DNA of 64,000 nucleotides from Candidatus Zhuqueibacterota bacterium (lineage in GTDB: Bacteria > Zhuqueibacterota > Zhuqueibacteria > Thermofontimicrobiales > Thiofontviventaceae). Below the pieces are notes generated by a model that had not been told where the DNA came from, did no database searches, and worked only from the letters and a program-made list of their open reading frames with translations. Each line of letters begins with the position of its first letter. Position 1 is the stretch's first letter. The stretch covers positions 1 to 64,000 of the forward strand of contig JAFGOE010000030.1 in NCBI GenBank assembly GCA_016926625.1, given 5' to 3'. The position numbers and the translations under genes were made by a program. This document shows, piece after piece, positions 52,121 through 63,048 of this stretch.

Positions 52121-53593
52121 TTATGCACTAAAATATAACAGGAATCCGGCGATTATCGCACCGGAAAATGTACACAACGAATTGACGATATCGTTGTCGA
52201 TCCACTTGATCCCGGAAACTATCCTGGTTCTGAAGGATATACAGTGAATAATCTTCTCAGTTATTTTATGACAGTTCGGACATTGGTATTGAACCTGTAT
52301 CGTGCCTCCGACGATGCTGTCGAATATGCTGCCGAGAAAGCCGGCCAGTGTGATCAGGAGAACGACAGCCAGGTCCTTAATGAAGAAATAGGCAATGAAG
52401 GATATAACTGCACTTCCGGCCAGAGCACCCATTGTTCCTAATAATGAGACCCCGCCCGATGAACCGACGGGCACATGGTCGAAGGTCAGAATGTGTCTGG
52501 GTTTGGATTTTGAGAAGACGCCAATCTCGGTCGCCCACGTATCGGAATTGGCCGCCGCGATGGAGCCGACGAACATGTAGTACAGTATCTCGGCAGGGTA
52601 ATAGTTCCACAGGACAACCAAAATTCCGGCCACCCCGCCGTTGGCCAACACCTGACCCAGATCGCGGCGACTCGATTTCTGGAAGGTGTCGACCAGCTGT
52701 TTCTTTTTCGTTTTGCCCAGTTTAGATATCAGGCTTGATAATAAGAAGAATGATAATATAGGCAATGAAAATTTCCATCCTCCTGTTCCGAAGACCACGA
52801 CGCCTAAGATGAACATGGATACCGTTCCTCCGCCGTCGAGAAACCTGAGCTTATACGAAATAACAGCCAGAAATAGAGCCAGTACAATTCCCAGTAAAAA
52901 TGTCTGATAGTGTGGATGATGAGAAACCAGGTAATGTAGAGTGAAAGCGGTTCCGAGCGGTACCGATAGATTGTCAGAACCCTTGAACGATATCGATTCG
53001 CACACGGTCGCTATGATGGCGGTGAGCACTGCATAAAGGATAGAATAAGATACAGGGATATTGATTCCATCTTTCGAGGCCAGTGTTTGCAGACAACAGA
53101 AAACGATCACCGCGGATAGCAACAACATGGTGGCAGAGCCCTGAACCGATTTCTTCTCGCTACCCAATATGTAGGTAATCGGATTTTTAATGCGATTACC
53201 CACCAAAGCGGCTGACGTATCGGCTATGGCAAGCACCAATGTCGCAGCGATCAAGATGCTGATGTAATGATCCCAAAGCAGGTAGACCAGAATAAAGAAC
53301 GCCAGTGGGTAAAAGACGGTGCCATAGCTTTTCTGTCGTGTGTCGTGCATCGATTTCAATACATTACGCTCAATGGCATAATAATTGATAGGAATAAATA
53401 TAAATGCCACGCTTAATACGGGTAGGTTCGATCGTAATATAAGCGGCGTCATGGCGATGAAAATGCCTGTGATTAAATGCACAAATTTTCGAGTAATTTC
53501 CGCGTTAACATGTAAATGATTGCGTAAATATTCCATTAGAAAAATCAGAAATCCGAGAATCGTAAAGAAAATGAGACCGAGTATCCAATCCAT
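52121..53593 (-). CDS. VTE5/SEC59-like kinase domain fused to a DUF92 (VTE6-like) domain
   Basis: N-half 'NAEITRKFVHLITGIFIAMTPLI...ADTSAALVGNRIKNPITYILGSEKKSVQGSATMLL'; C-half 'LDGGGTVSMFILGVVVFGTGGW', 'AAANSDTWATEIGVFSKSKPRHILTFDHVPVGSSGGVSLLGT'. Confidence 0.82.
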   Translation of the reverse strand: MDWILGLIFFTILGFLIFLMEYLRNHLHVNAEITRKFVHLITGIFIAMTPLILRSNLPVLSVAFIFIPINYYAIERNVLKSMHDTRQKSYGTVFYPLAFFILVYLLWDHYISILIAATLVLAIADTSAALVGNRIKNPITYILGSEKKSVQGSATMLLLSAVIVFCCLQTLASKDGINIPVSYSILYAVLTAIIATVCESISFKGSDNLSVPLGTAFTLHYLVSHHPHYQTFLLGIVLALFLAVISYKLRFLDGGGTVSMFILGVVVFGTGGWKFSLPILSFFLLSSLISKLGKTKKKQLVDTFQKSSRRDLGQVLANGGVAGILVVLWNYYPAEILYYMFVGSIAAANSDTWATEIGVFSKSKPRHILTFDHVPVGSSGGVSLLGTMGALAGSAVISFIAYFFIKDLAVVLLITLAGFLGSIFDSIVGGTIQVQYQCPNCHKITEKIIHCISFRTRIVSGIKWIDNDIVNSLCTFSGAIIAGFLLYFSA

Positions 53594-53693
53594 ACACACC
53601 CAATTTATTGATTTTATCATTGATTTTGGTTTAAATTTTTGCTATAGTATTTACGTATTTTTTTCTTTAAAGTCAATATTTAATATTAAAAAG

Positions 53694-54006
53694 TTATCCA
53701 CACTTTATCCAGAATTTAAAATTTACAGATTTAACGTGAACCGCGTCACTTAAAAAATCGCTAAGTTATTAGTTTGACGTGGGATGATGATGGCCGTAAT
53801 TTGTTATTCCCTGACCGAACCATCTGTGCATATTGATAATATATTATAAATATTAAATTTATGTATTATTACAAAAAAGATACAACTGAAATAAATCATC
53901 ACATTCAATATATAGTGTGTCTGACATTGAAGACACACAATTGGCGAAAAATTGGAAAATCAGGTTGTCTTTAAAAAAGTGAAAAGTTATCCACAATTTA
54001 TCAACA
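53694..54006. other. candidate replication origin or DnaA-regulated intergenic region
   Basis: TTATCCACA 53694-53702 + TTATCCAGA 53705-53713; TTATCCACA 53987-53995 + TTATCAACA 53998-54006; AT-rich DNA and an 8-bp inverted repeat (53915-53938) between. Confidence 0.5.
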
Positions 54007-54045
54007 CCTGATCTATATATAGACATCTATAAAGAACGGGACACT

Positions 54046-54774
54046 ATGAATTCGGAAACGAGCATGACGATACTCATCATCCATGAGGATGAGAGCAAAT
54101 TGACCTTTCTGCGACGTGAGTTATCTAAATATTCATACACTATTTTATCGGAGAAAGACGGTAAAAAAGCGTATGAAATCGCAAAAAATGAAAAACCAGA
54201 TCTGATTTTAGCCTCATCACAGGCGACAGGCATTGATGGTTTCGATCTCTGCTGGATGATTCGTCAAAACGAATCGCTTCAATATACGCCGTACATGTTA
54301 TTGTCGAACACCTCGAACGCAGAAGTCAGGATAAACGCCTATCGCAGTGGTGTCGACGCTTATATTGAACCCGACGCGTCCGTCAGGGAGATACATACGC
54401 TAATCGAATCGTTTACACGTAGAATTCGGCAATCAAAGAGTTTGCCAGAGCGGCCGGTCAGTTCATTGCACGGACAGATTTCTCATATACTGGTCATCGA
54501 AATTCTGCAGCTGTTACATATCTCCAATAAGAGCGGAACGCTCTCCCTGGAAAACGGAACCATGAGGGGCAGTATCGGCTATCTGGACGGTAAATTAGTG
54601 TGGGCCGAGACGGACACGAATAAGGGCGAAGACGCGGTTAAAGAATTGACCTCATGGACTGAGGGTGTGTTTACGTTTCAGAAGGATCAGATACGACCCG
54701 TGATGAATATTCACACTCAGACGATGCAGCTCATACTAAATTGTGCGAAAATGATGGATGAAACCGGACAATGA
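54046..54774 (+). CDS. response-regulator receiver with DUF4388 domain
   Basis: Receiver-like N-terminus; C-terminal 'LHGQISHILVIEILQLLHISNKSGTLSLENGTMRGSIGYLDGKLVWAETDTNKGEDAVKELTSWTEGVFTF'. Confidence 0.85.
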   Translation: MNSETSMTILIIHEDESKLTFLRRELSKYSYTILSEKDGKKAYEIAKNEKPDLILASSQATGIDGFDLCWMIRQNESLQYTPYMLLSNTSNAEVRINAYRSGVDAYIEPDASVREIHTLIESFTRRIRQSKSLPERPVSSLHGQISHILVIEILQLLHISNKSGTLSLENGTMRGSIGYLDGKLVWAETDTNKGEDAVKELTSWTEGVFTFQKDQIRPVMNIHTQTMQLILNCAKMMDETGQ

Positions 54775-54830
54775 TTCAGCGGTCCGGACATGTCTGATGA
54801 ATGATGGAACCTGTTTCATCACTGAACACA

Positions 54831-54853
54831 TTGTATCACATGGTGTGATACAA
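54831..54853. promoter_or_regulatory. 23-bp inverted repeat, candidate activator site
   Basis: TTGTATCACA-TGG-TGTGATACAA with perfect 10-bp arms, about 155 bp upstream of the sigma-54 promoter at 55005. Confidence 0.45.
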
Positions 54854-55004
54854 AATGTGACATAATTGATAACTATATGGTCAACTATTTATTTATATTG
54901 ATTAAATGTAAAATATACCCATTTAATGCTTGTTTTTTTTGATAAAATGTTGTCCCCATCACATCTATTTCCCGCCAAACGATTAGATTATTAGTGTAAA
55001 ATGA

Positions 55005-55021
55005 TTGGCATGTATGTTGCA
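55005..55021 (+). promoter_or_regulatory. sigma-54 (-24/-12) promoter of the pilin-like gene
   Basis: TTGGCATG-TATG-TTGCA; fully matches TGGCAYG-N4-TTGCW; ATG is 32 nt downstream. Confidence 0.8.
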
Positions 55022-55052
55022 TTATCATTAATCAAAACTTGGGAGATAGATC

Positions 55053-55403
55053 ATGCCAGCAATTACGTTAAAAAAAATCATCGTCATTAAGGTTTTCATC
55101 GTCATCATTCTATTAGTCATCTTTGTGGCCGGTGCCACATCGCGGTACATCAACATCAGCAAGCATGCGGAGGCGAGTCAGTGCCGTCGTAACCAGGTCA
55201 TCGTGGAGACAGCTCTGGCCATCGCATATGCCGAGAGTCTGGCTGTTGGCAGTCATCAATTTCCCCGCAGTCTGGAACCATCGATGTTCGAAGATGGCCA
55301 GATTCCCACGTGTCCCATCGATGGCACCCCGATTATCTATGATCGGACGACAGGCACAGCGTTCTGTCCAAATCACATCGAAGAGCACGAACGGATTTAC
55401 TGA
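55053..55403 (+). CDS. type IV pilin-like protein lacking the canonical G/E5 processing motif
   Basis: 'IIVIKVFIVIILLVIFVAGATSRYINISKHAEASQCRRNQVIVETALAIAYAE' aligns ungapped with 'FTLIELLVVIAIIGILAAIAIPRYLN...'; SD gggaga. Confidence 0.65.
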   Translation: MPAITLKKIIVIKVFIVIILLVIFVAGATSRYINISKHAEASQCRRNQVIVETALAIAYAESLAVGSHQFPRSLEPSMFEDGQIPTCPIDGTPIIYDRTTGTAFCPNHIEEHERIY

Positions 55404-55784
55404 TAGCGCGATGTGACGTGGCTAAATCACTCATTATATCGGCTCATATGACCGATATCTTGTGTCTCACGTCATCTTGAAATTGTCGAAGAACAGGCAA
55501 CTAACAAATCAGCTTATTTTTATTTCCTCAGAAACTCCACATTGAATCTCGATCTTGCTGTACACCATCGGAGAAAGATCGAGTTGAAGAATTAAGCCAA
55601 CAATCATCGTTCTAAGTATCGAATAGATTGTCCGGGAACTGAATCAAAAATCCCTCTGCAAAATATAGAGTATAATTTGTAGTAGTAAAATTATTCGCTC
55701 ATACTATAGAATGTATTTGACGAATAAATTCGTCACTACGAGTGTACTTTTGATATAGTCCCGAACGAACCGTTTCGCTTCGTA

Positions 55785-57197
55785 TTATTTATTCGGATCG
55801 AGCCAGCGGGTCCATTCGTTGTCGTATAGTTCGCCGCGGGCGTTGGAGTGGACCAGTTCGTATTCACCCCATCCCCGACGATCGACGAAGATGAAATCCA
55901 CGCCGCCCTGAATCGAGAAGAAGTGCCAGATCCGATAGGCACGGGTTTCGTTACCCGACGGAAAGCGCTCGATCTCATCGGGGATGCCGTACATGAGCAG
56001 GATACGGCCTTCGTCGGATCGCCAGCCTTTCTTGAACCCACGAAACTCTTTCTCCGCCGTATACATTCGCGTGAGGTAGCTTTCCCGATATTCATTTTGC
56101 GGCGTGTTGATCGAATCGTCACGTTTTGCCCAAAATTGCGGCATAAACTGTCGTTTCCCTATCAGATCGAGTGTCTTGTATATTGATTGCTCCTCTTTCG
56201 TCGCGATGTATCCTGCTGCCCCGAATTCATTATCGATCTCAGCTTCTTCCATATTATTGTATATCCCCTGCAACATACGCACCGATCGATCGGCCACCAG
56301 TTCAGGCGAAAGCTCTTGTGTCGGCTGGGGTTCTCCCTCAAAATCACCGGGTCGATAGACGAAGAATTTCGACTTCTGCGAAGCCGTTCTGGAGTTAGTC
56401 GAATCGACGACGTCCAACTGCAGAAAATAGGTGCCTGAAGGGAAGGTGATGATGTTGAATCCACCGACTTCAACTGCCGAGTTGCCCGGCTTATGTTTAG
56501 CTCTCGCCGGGAATTTACGAACGAGTTGATCATCGCTGTTGTAAATGCTGTACGTGATCGAGTAAGGCAATTTATCTGCCTCATCGGCCAGTTTCAGATT
56601 GTAGATTTCAACGTAAAACAACAGCATCGGTAATCCCTGTCCGTAGAATCGATCGGTATTTGGGATGATCTGATAGCCATTTTTATAGTACTGATTGTGA
56701 AGCGTATCCGGTCGAATGGACGATGCGAACTGGATATCGCTCATGATAAGCGTGTCAATTGGAAACGCCGTGAGGTCGACGGTGCTTTCGTATTCTTTTG
56801 ATCGTCCTGAATTTTCATCGAGGATGGTCGTCTTTGCTTTATATGAGCCGGGTTTTAAGAAGAAGTGGTTGGTGCTATACAGTTTCTGATTTCCTGTTAA
56901 TTGCTCCAGGCTATCGACATAGTTCGCATTTCGCCACGACCTCTCCATGACGAGCGAATCTTGATCAAAGAAACTGACCGTCACTGAAAATCCGGCTTTG
57001 AATCGATTATTATCTTCGATATATTGCAAGTGATTGGTAAATATAGACACATACCATTCAAGATACAGATAGCCGTTCTCGCTTTTGAAACAAGCGTAAT
57101 CGTAATTAAAATTCATCTCCTTCTGCTCATTATCCTGCGCCAAAGCTATGTTTGCTGTAACCACGATAAGCAGAACGACAAGTTTAATATATCTCAT
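55785..57197 (-). CDS. GWxTD domain-containing protein
   Basis: Signal peptide; 'FKKGWRSDEGRILLMYGIPDEIERFPSGNETRAYRIWHFFSIQGGVDFIFVDRRGWGEYELVHS'; SD gggagg. Confidence 0.9.
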   Translation of the reverse strand: MRYIKLVVLLIVVTANIALAQDNEQKEMNFNYDYACFKSENGYLYLEWYVSIFTNHLQYIEDNNRFKAGFSVTVSFFDQDSLVMERSWRNANYVDSLEQLTGNQKLYSTNHFFLKPGSYKAKTTILDENSGRSKEYESTVDLTAFPIDTLIMSDIQFASSIRPDTLHNQYYKNGYQIIPNTDRFYGQGLPMLLFYVEIYNLKLADEADKLPYSITYSIYNSDDQLVRKFPARAKHKPGNSAVEVGGFNIITFPSGTYFLQLDVVDSTNSRTASQKSKFFVYRPGDFEGEPQPTQELSPELVADRSVRMLQGIYNNMEEAEIDNEFGAAGYIATKEEQSIYKTLDLIGKRQFMPQFWAKRDDSINTPQNEYRESYLTRMYTAEKEFRGFKKGWRSDEGRILLMYGIPDEIERFPSGNETRAYRIWHFFSIQGGVDFIFVDRRGWGEYELVHSNARGELYDNEWTRWLDPNK

Positions 57198-57389
57198 TTG
57201 TGAACCTCCCAAAAAATATGATAGTAACGAGGAGCGTTACATTAAATATTCGATATCCGTCTTCAGCAAAGATCCAAATCGACTAAAACTATCACAGCAG
57301 ATTGTTTTATAAACAAGCCCCATTCACTCCTCATTGTTTTCTCAGCATACCGGGTACGAGGCTTCAACCATGTATTTGAGACGTCGTGG

Positions 57390-60300
57390 TCAGTCCATTT
57401 TTACGGATACGACTTTCGATATACCCGGTTCCTCCATGGTTATTCCGTAAAGACAATCAGCGGATTTCATTGTCATTTTATTATGGGTAACGATCAGGAA
57501 CTGGGTTTCTTTCGAGAAATTTCGAACCGTTTCGGTGAACCGTTTGATGTTGTTATCGTCCAACGGTGCATCCACTTCATCGAGGATACATATAGGACTC
57601 GGTTTCACCAGATAGATCGCGAACAATAATGAGATGGCCGTCAGCGCCTTCTCACCTCCGGACAGCAGCGTTAATGAGGTGGGCCGTTTCCCCTTGGGAT
57701 TCGCCACGATCTCGATGTCGGCTTCCAGCGGATCCTCTGATGCGGCCAGGATCAACTCCGCCTGGCCATCTGCAAAAAATTGTGTGAACACTTTGTTGAA
57801 ATTATGTCGAATATTTTCGAACACATCCAGAAATTTTTCGTTCGCCGTCTTGTTTATATGCTCGATCGTCTCATTCAGGTTCTGTTTCGCCTTGATCAGA
57901 TCGTCTCGTTGTTTATTGAGAAAATCGAAGCGCTCCTTTTCCGAATCGTACTCTTTTAACGCCAGTAAATTGACTGGTTCCAGCGCCTTGAGACGGCTCT
58001 TCAGTCGTTCGATCTCGACCGAATCCTGATCAAGGTCATACTGGTCATCGATTTCGGTCACCGTCAGATCATGACCATACTCCTCACCGATGCGACGATA
58101 CAGTGTGTCCGCGTTCAGTTTTAATTCAGCAACTCTCAATTCTTTTTCATGAATGAATTCGGAAATAGTTTCTTTATTATTGCGTAATTGTCGAATAAAT
58201 TTTTCTTTTTGTTCGATATTCTCATTCAGCGCCGTTCGCTTCTCCTCGTTGGAGCGAACGAACGATTCCAGTTTCTCCTTTTCGTCGTAATCATCGACAA
58301 GCAGGGTGCTGAGTTCATCGATTCGTTCGGTCAGACTATCGGATTGCGTTTGATTTTCTTGAAATTCCTTTTGTTTACTGGTGATGGAATGTTCGCTGGT
58401 CGCTATGAATTGTGTCGTTCGTTCAAGCTCATGGCGCATATTCTTTTCATCGTTCTGTATCTGAATGAGGGTGAGGTTCAATTCATGCACATGTTGCGCC
58501 AATGTCTCACGTTCTATCTCCATACGGGTGATCTCGGAGGAGAAGCCAGATATTTTCTCCTCGTTGGTTAGCTGTAATTTTTTTTCGTTCTCGATCAGTC
58601 CAGTCAGTTCGACGATATTCACATTCGTGGTTTCGATTTTTTGATCGAACTGAACGATCTCTCGTTCTAATTTTTCGGCCTGCTGCTTGTTCGAGTCGCG
58701 TTTGTACTCATGTTCGGAGATCGATAATCGGATGGCGGACAGGTCTTTATTCAATTCTGCCATCTCTTCTTCCAGTGTTTCCCGGCTCTCGGTGTAATCG
58801 CGCAGCGCGTTATCCAGGTCGTTCTTCGATTTTTCGGACGCGGATAATTGGCTCTCTAAATCGCGCAGATCCTGTCTCAATTTGTGCAATTGGTCTTTAC
58901 GTCCGATAAATCCGGTATCATCGCGCGAATGTTTTCCCCCGCGTATCGTCCCCATCGCCGAGATCATATCGCCGTTGGTGGTCACGATACCGATATGATA
59001 CTTTTCCGAGAGTTCGGTGTAACTTCGATTTAATCCGCCATCATCCACCACCAGGCAGTCGCCCAGCAGAACTCTGATGAGCGGTTTAAAGCGATCATCG
59101 ACCGTGACGAGTTCGTCGGCCCAGCCCACCACGTGCCCGGAGACGGATGAGAGATCGTAATCTGAGTGGGATTGTTCCTGATTGGCGAAATGATTCAAGG
59201 GTAAAAATGTAACGATACCTTTTTTCGTGTCATGCAGGTTTCTAATGCCCACGAACGCCTGTTCATGGTCGGTCGCCAGCAGATAAGTAGCGGCTTCACA
59301 CAGGATCGATTCGATGGCGAGACGGTATCGATCGTCGATGGATATGATATCGGCAACGGTTCCGGGGTACCCCGACTGGTCCACCATGAGGTGTCGCACC
59401 CCTTCAGGGTAATCGGAGTAGGTATCAAGCATTTTCTGAGTGATCGCCGTCTGGTGTCGAATCGATTCGATGCGGCTTTTTGTTTCGATGATTGATTCTT
59501 TCACGTTCTCCAGCTTAGCGGATGTCGAGGTGAGTTCGTTTTTTACGCGTTCCAGTTCGTTGCTTATTTTTTTATGTTCATCTTGCTTTAGCCGACTCTG
59601 CTTATTCATTTTTTGAACCGCGTCGTCCAGAGTATCGTAGCTCTGGTAACAAGCATCCCGTTCCTTATGTATCTCATCGATGCGACTGGCGTAGTGCTCC
59701 AGGGATGCCTTGAGATGTTCTATTTGGCCCTGACGTTGCGAAACTGTATCCAGCAGCCTCAATTTCTCGGTCTCCATCTCCTTTGCCTGCTGACGTTTCG
59801 CCTGCAGCTGTTGCTCCATGGCTGCTAATTTGTCGCGTTCCGAGCTATAGTTTTCATTCTGGTGGCGGACTTTAGTCTCGGCCTCGCTGAGATTCAGCGT
59901 TAATTTTTCGGAGTTATCCTTTTGACTCTTAAGCTGTTCGGTGATGTCGACGATTTCCCGCTGCAGGCGTTCGTTGTTGACCTTGATCGATTTGATGCGT
60001 TCGCGGCTGACAAGGATCTCCTCCTCACGTTTACGGATGATCTCGTTGATTTTGTTCAAGTTGCCCTGAGATTCTCGCAGCGTTTGTTCCAGGTGGATGA
60101 GTTCGGTTTTCAGCGATTCGAGCTCTGCTTCCTTAAATGATGTCTCCGCGGAGCCGCTCTCCCTGTCGCGGCGCATCTCTTCGAGGCTGCTGCGCAGGGG
60201 ATTGAGTTCGTTGTGAATGGTGCTGTAACGAAAGGTGGCGACCCGCAGATCGAGTTCTTTCAGTTGTTCCCTGATCTCCTGATAGCGCTGAGCCCGACGC

Positions 60301-60926
60301 ACCTGGCGTTTGAGTGAATTCACTTTGGAGCCGACTTCGGTGATAATGTCCTCGAGGCGGATCAGGTCGTTTTCCGTGGATTCGAGTTTTCGGAAGGTGA
60401 TGCGTCGCCGTTGTTTATATTTTGTCACGCCTGCTGCCTCCTCGAAAATGCGTCGTCTCTCCTCCGGCTTCCCGCTGAGTATCGATTCGACCATTTTTAA
60501 TTCGATGACCGAATAGGCGTCCGGCGCAATGCCGGTGTCCATCAACAGGTTCGTGATGTCTTTTAATCGCGATACCTGGTTATTGATGAGATACTGACTC
60601 TCGCCGGAGCGGAACAGACGGCGGGTGATAACGACTTCCGAGTATTCAACGGGCAGTATATTGCGGGTGTTCTGTATGGTCAGAGAGACTTCGGCCATTC
60701 CCATGGGTTTGAGCGTCCTGGTGCCGTTGAAGATGACGTTTTCCATCCGATCGCTTCTCAGTATGCCTGCTTTTTGTTCGCCGAGCACCCAGCGAATGGC
60801 ATCAACGACGTTGCTCTTGCCGCATCCATTGGGACCGACGATTGCGATGATACCATCGGAGAAGACGAAATCCGTTTTTTTTGCGAACGACTTGAAGCCG
60901 ACGATTTTGAGTTTATCTAAGTACAT
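57390..60926 (-). CDS. smc: chromosome segregation protein SMC
   Basis: '[51 protein letters not shown]', hinge '[32 protein letters not shown]', '[40 protein letters not shown]'. Confidence 0.97.
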   Translation of the reverse strand: MYLDKLKIVGFKSFAKKTDFVFSDGIIAIVGPNGCGKSNVVDAIRWVLGEQKAGILRSDRMENVIFNGTRTLKPMGMAEVSLTIQNTRNILPVEYSEVVITRRLFRSGESQYLINNQVSRLKDITNLLMDTGIAPDAYSVIELKMVESILSGKPEERRRIFEEAAGVTKYKQRRRITFRKLESTENDLIRLEDIITEVGSKVNSLKRQVRRAQRYQEIREQLKELDLRVATFRYSTIHNELNPLRSSLEEMRRDRESGSAETSFKEAELESLKTELIHLEQTLRESQGNLNKINEIIRKREEEILVSRERIKSIKVNNERLQREIVDITEQLKSQKDNSEKLTLNLSEAETKVRHQNENYSSERDKLAAMEQQLQAKRQQAKEMETEKLRLLDTVSQRQGQIEHLKASLEHYASRIDEIHKERDACYQSYDTLDDAVQKMNKQSRLKQDEHKKISNELERVKNELTSTSAKLENVKESIIETKSRIESIRHQTAITQKMLDTYSDYPEGVRHLMVDQSGYPGTVADIISIDDRYRLAIESILCEAATYLLATDHEQAFVGIRNLHDTKKGIVTFLPLNHFANQEQSHSDYDLSSVSGHVVGWADELVTVDDRFKPLIRVLLGDCLVVDDGGLNRSYTELSEKYHIGIVTTNGDMISAMGTIRGGKHSRDDTGFIGRKDQLHKLRQDLRDLESQLSASEKSKNDLDNALRDYTESRETLEEEMAELNKDLSAIRLSISEHEYKRDSNKQQAEKLEREIVQFDQKIETTNVNIVELTGLIENEKKLQLTNEEKISGFSSEITRMEIERETLAQHVHELNLTLIQIQNDEKNMRHELERTTQFIATSEHSITSKQKEFQENQTQSDSLTERIDELSTLLVDDYDEKEKLESFVRSNEEKRTALNENIEQKEKFIRQLRNNKETISEFIHEKELRVAELKLNADTLYRRIGEEYGHDLTVTEIDDQYDLDQDSVEIERLKSRLKALEPVNLLALKEYDSEKERFDFLNKQRDDLIKAKQNLNETIEHINKTANEKFLDVFENIRHNFNKVFTQFFADGQAELILAASEDPLEADIEIVANPKGKRPTSLTLLSGGEKALTAISLLFAIYLVKPSPICILDEVDAPLDDNNIKRFTETVRNFSKETQFLIVTHNKMTMKSADCLYGITMEEPGISKVVSVKMD

Positions 60927-61358
60927 GTTCCCTGTTCTAAATGCTGGTGATTAAAAACGAAAGTAGACTATATTTTTTCTATACGCGCGTCTCTTTGCGC
61001 TGTGGCATATCGCGCCCGATAAGCTCCTTTACTGAAAAATTTATTCGGATAAGCTTATAAGATGCAGTATAATACTAATTTTTTTTTAAATAGTCAATCT
61101 TAAAATAGAAACTTTTACTTGCAGTCGTTGTTTAAATGAATTATGTTTAAGGTTAAATATGTCCGCGATTAATTTTTTACGTTATGAGTTGGATAGTAAA
61201 ATTGGCAGATTATTTGAATCTGCAGCGCGGAACAAAACAACAACCCGCTGAAGTGTGACGGTGTCGTGACGGTTTATCAGATCACGCGATGGGTAGAACC
61301 ACGCAACACCGATGGCGGGTGAGACGAGAAGGAAAGACATTCGATTGGAATTGAGTAT

Positions 61359-62186
61359 ATGAAGACGAACATGGCACAGAAGTACAAATATTCGAGCATC
61401 GAAGAGTGGCCGATTCAGATCTATAGAGGCGGAGTTCGGCTGATCGGTATGATGCATCATCCGGATGAATCGCATGGTAATTATCCGGCGGTGATGTTAT
61501 TACACGGGTTCACCGGGCATAAATCTGAGAGCCATTTTTTATTTACGCGATTGGCCAGGGCGTTGGCGAGTTCAGGTGTGTTGGCGTTGCGATTTGATTT
61601 CGCCGGCAGCGGGGACAGTGATGGCAATTTCAGGGACATGACGATCGAATCCGAACTGGATGATGCGAGGGCAGCGTTCGCGTATCTATCCGATCATCAT
61701 TGTATCGACCGTGATCGAATCGGTGTTCTGGGTTTAAGCCTGGGTGGTTGTGTCGCTTCGTTATTGGCAGGGGAGACGGAGACTATTAAATCGCTTGCTC
61801 TGATCTCGGCGATAGCTCATCCGAAACAGATTTTCTCCCGTTATACGGACATGTTTCCGAAAATGGTGGATAAGGACGGCCGCTGGTACATCGATCGCAA
61901 CGGCTTTCCGGTCGGTGACACATTCTTCCATAATTTATCGCGAATGAAGCCTCTGGATAAGATTGCCGGCTACAAGAATCCGGCGCTGATCATTCATGGC
62001 AAGGACGATCTGGTTGTTCCGGTCACTGAAGCCCAGGCCTATGCGGACGTGCTGACTGCCCGGAACGGTGATTCATTGACCGAGGTGGAATTCGTCGATG
62101 GGGCGGACCATGTGTTTGCGAGCATGCGGCTGAGCGCTGAACTCATCGATCGAATTGTCGACTGGTTCTTAGACACGCTATTGTAA
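61359..62186 (+). CDS. alpha/beta hydrolase (dienelactone hydrolase/S9-like)
   Basis: 'AVMLLHGFTGHKSESHFLFTRLARALASSGVLALRFDFAGSGDSDGNF', 'IGVLGLSLGGCVASLLAG', 'ALIIHGKDDLVVPV', 'GADHVF'. Confidence 0.92.
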   Translation: MKTNMAQKYKYSSIEEWPIQIYRGGVRLIGMMHHPDESHGNYPAVMLLHGFTGHKSESHFLFTRLARALASSGVLALRFDFAGSGDSDGNFRDMTIESELDDARAAFAYLSDHHCIDRDRIGVLGLSLGGCVASLLAGETETIKSLALISAIAHPKQIFSRYTDMFPKMVDKDGRWYIDRNGFPVGDTFFHNLSRMKPLDKIAGYKNPALIIHGKDDLVVPVTEAQAYADVLTARNGDSLTEVEFVDGADHVFASMRLSAELIDRIVDWFLDTLL

Positions 62187-62335
62187 ACGATCGTTTCGGT
62201 GAATCCGGAGTGTAAGGGGCCTTGTTTTGAATAGAACAGGGGTAACGTCTGTGTCGATGTTGAAGGCGGATTTGCTACGGTGAGGATCTTTTTAGAAAAA
62301 ATGTCATAATCGACTCATATTTTTTATCTTTTTAC

Positions 62336-62364
62336 TTGACACTGATATAAAATTACTGTAATTT
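62336..62364 (+). promoter_or_regulatory. promoter candidate of the ECF sigma gene
   Basis: TTGACA-17 nt-TAATTT. Confidence 0.4.
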
Positions 62365-62408
62365 TTATGATATGCATATTGTAATTAACGGGCTTCGGAG
62401 AGTCGAGC

Positions 62409-62987
62409 ATGGCGTGTGAGAAAGAAGATAAATCCGAAATTCAGCGGGCGTTGGAAGGCGATCAGCAAGCTTACACGTTGATCCTCAAACGTTATCGTGC
62501 CACGATTTATAATCTGATCTATAAGATGGTACGAAACAGGGAGGAGACGGAAGATCTGGTGCAGGAAGCGTTTATCAAGGCGTTCGCATCGCTCGATTCG
62601 TTTAATGAGGAGTACGCTTTCTCCACCTGGTTATACAAGATAGCGATCAACAATTGTATCGATCATTTTCGTAAACGGCGGTTAAAGACATTTTCGATCG
62701 ACACGCCCATACAGTCGCGTGACGGTGAGATAACGCGGGAGTTTTCAGACTCCACGTTTTCGCCGGACAACAAGATATTATCCAGGGAGAAGAACGAGCT
62801 GATCGCGGAGGCGATCGAAAAGTTGCCGGAGAAGTATCGCACGTCGATACTGCTGAGGCATAAGGAAGAGCGTTCGTACGAAGAGATCAGTCAGATATTG
62901 GGGATTCCGCTCGGTACGGTCAAGGCGAGGATCTTCAGGGCGAGGGAGATGTTGAAGAAGGAATTGAAAGGCACACTGCTCCCGTGA
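62409..62987 (+). CDS. ECF RNA polymerase sigma factor (RpoE-like)
   Basis: 'LILKRYRATIYNLIYKMVRNREETEDLVQEAFIKAFASLDSFNEEYAFSTWLYKIAINNCIDHFRKRRL', 'RSYEEISQILGIPLGTVKARIFRAREMLKKEL'. Confidence 0.95.
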   Translation: MACEKEDKSEIQRALEGDQQAYTLILKRYRATIYNLIYKMVRNREETEDLVQEAFIKAFASLDSFNEEYAFSTWLYKIAINNCIDHFRKRRLKTFSIDTPIQSRDGEITREFSDSTFSPDNKILSREKNELIAEAIEKLPEKYRTSILLRHKEERSYEEISQILGIPLGTVKARIFRAREMLKKELKGTLLP

Positions 62988-63009
62988 GGCGAAGATTTTA
63001 AATTAATAC

Positions 63010-63038
63010 TTGACTATTTAAAATTATTTACGTATATT
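63010..63038 (+). promoter_or_regulatory. promoter candidate upstream of the DUF3098-like gene and tRNAs
   Basis: TTGACT-17 nt-TATATT. Confidence 0.45.
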
Positions 63039-63048
63039 TAGCGCTGTC

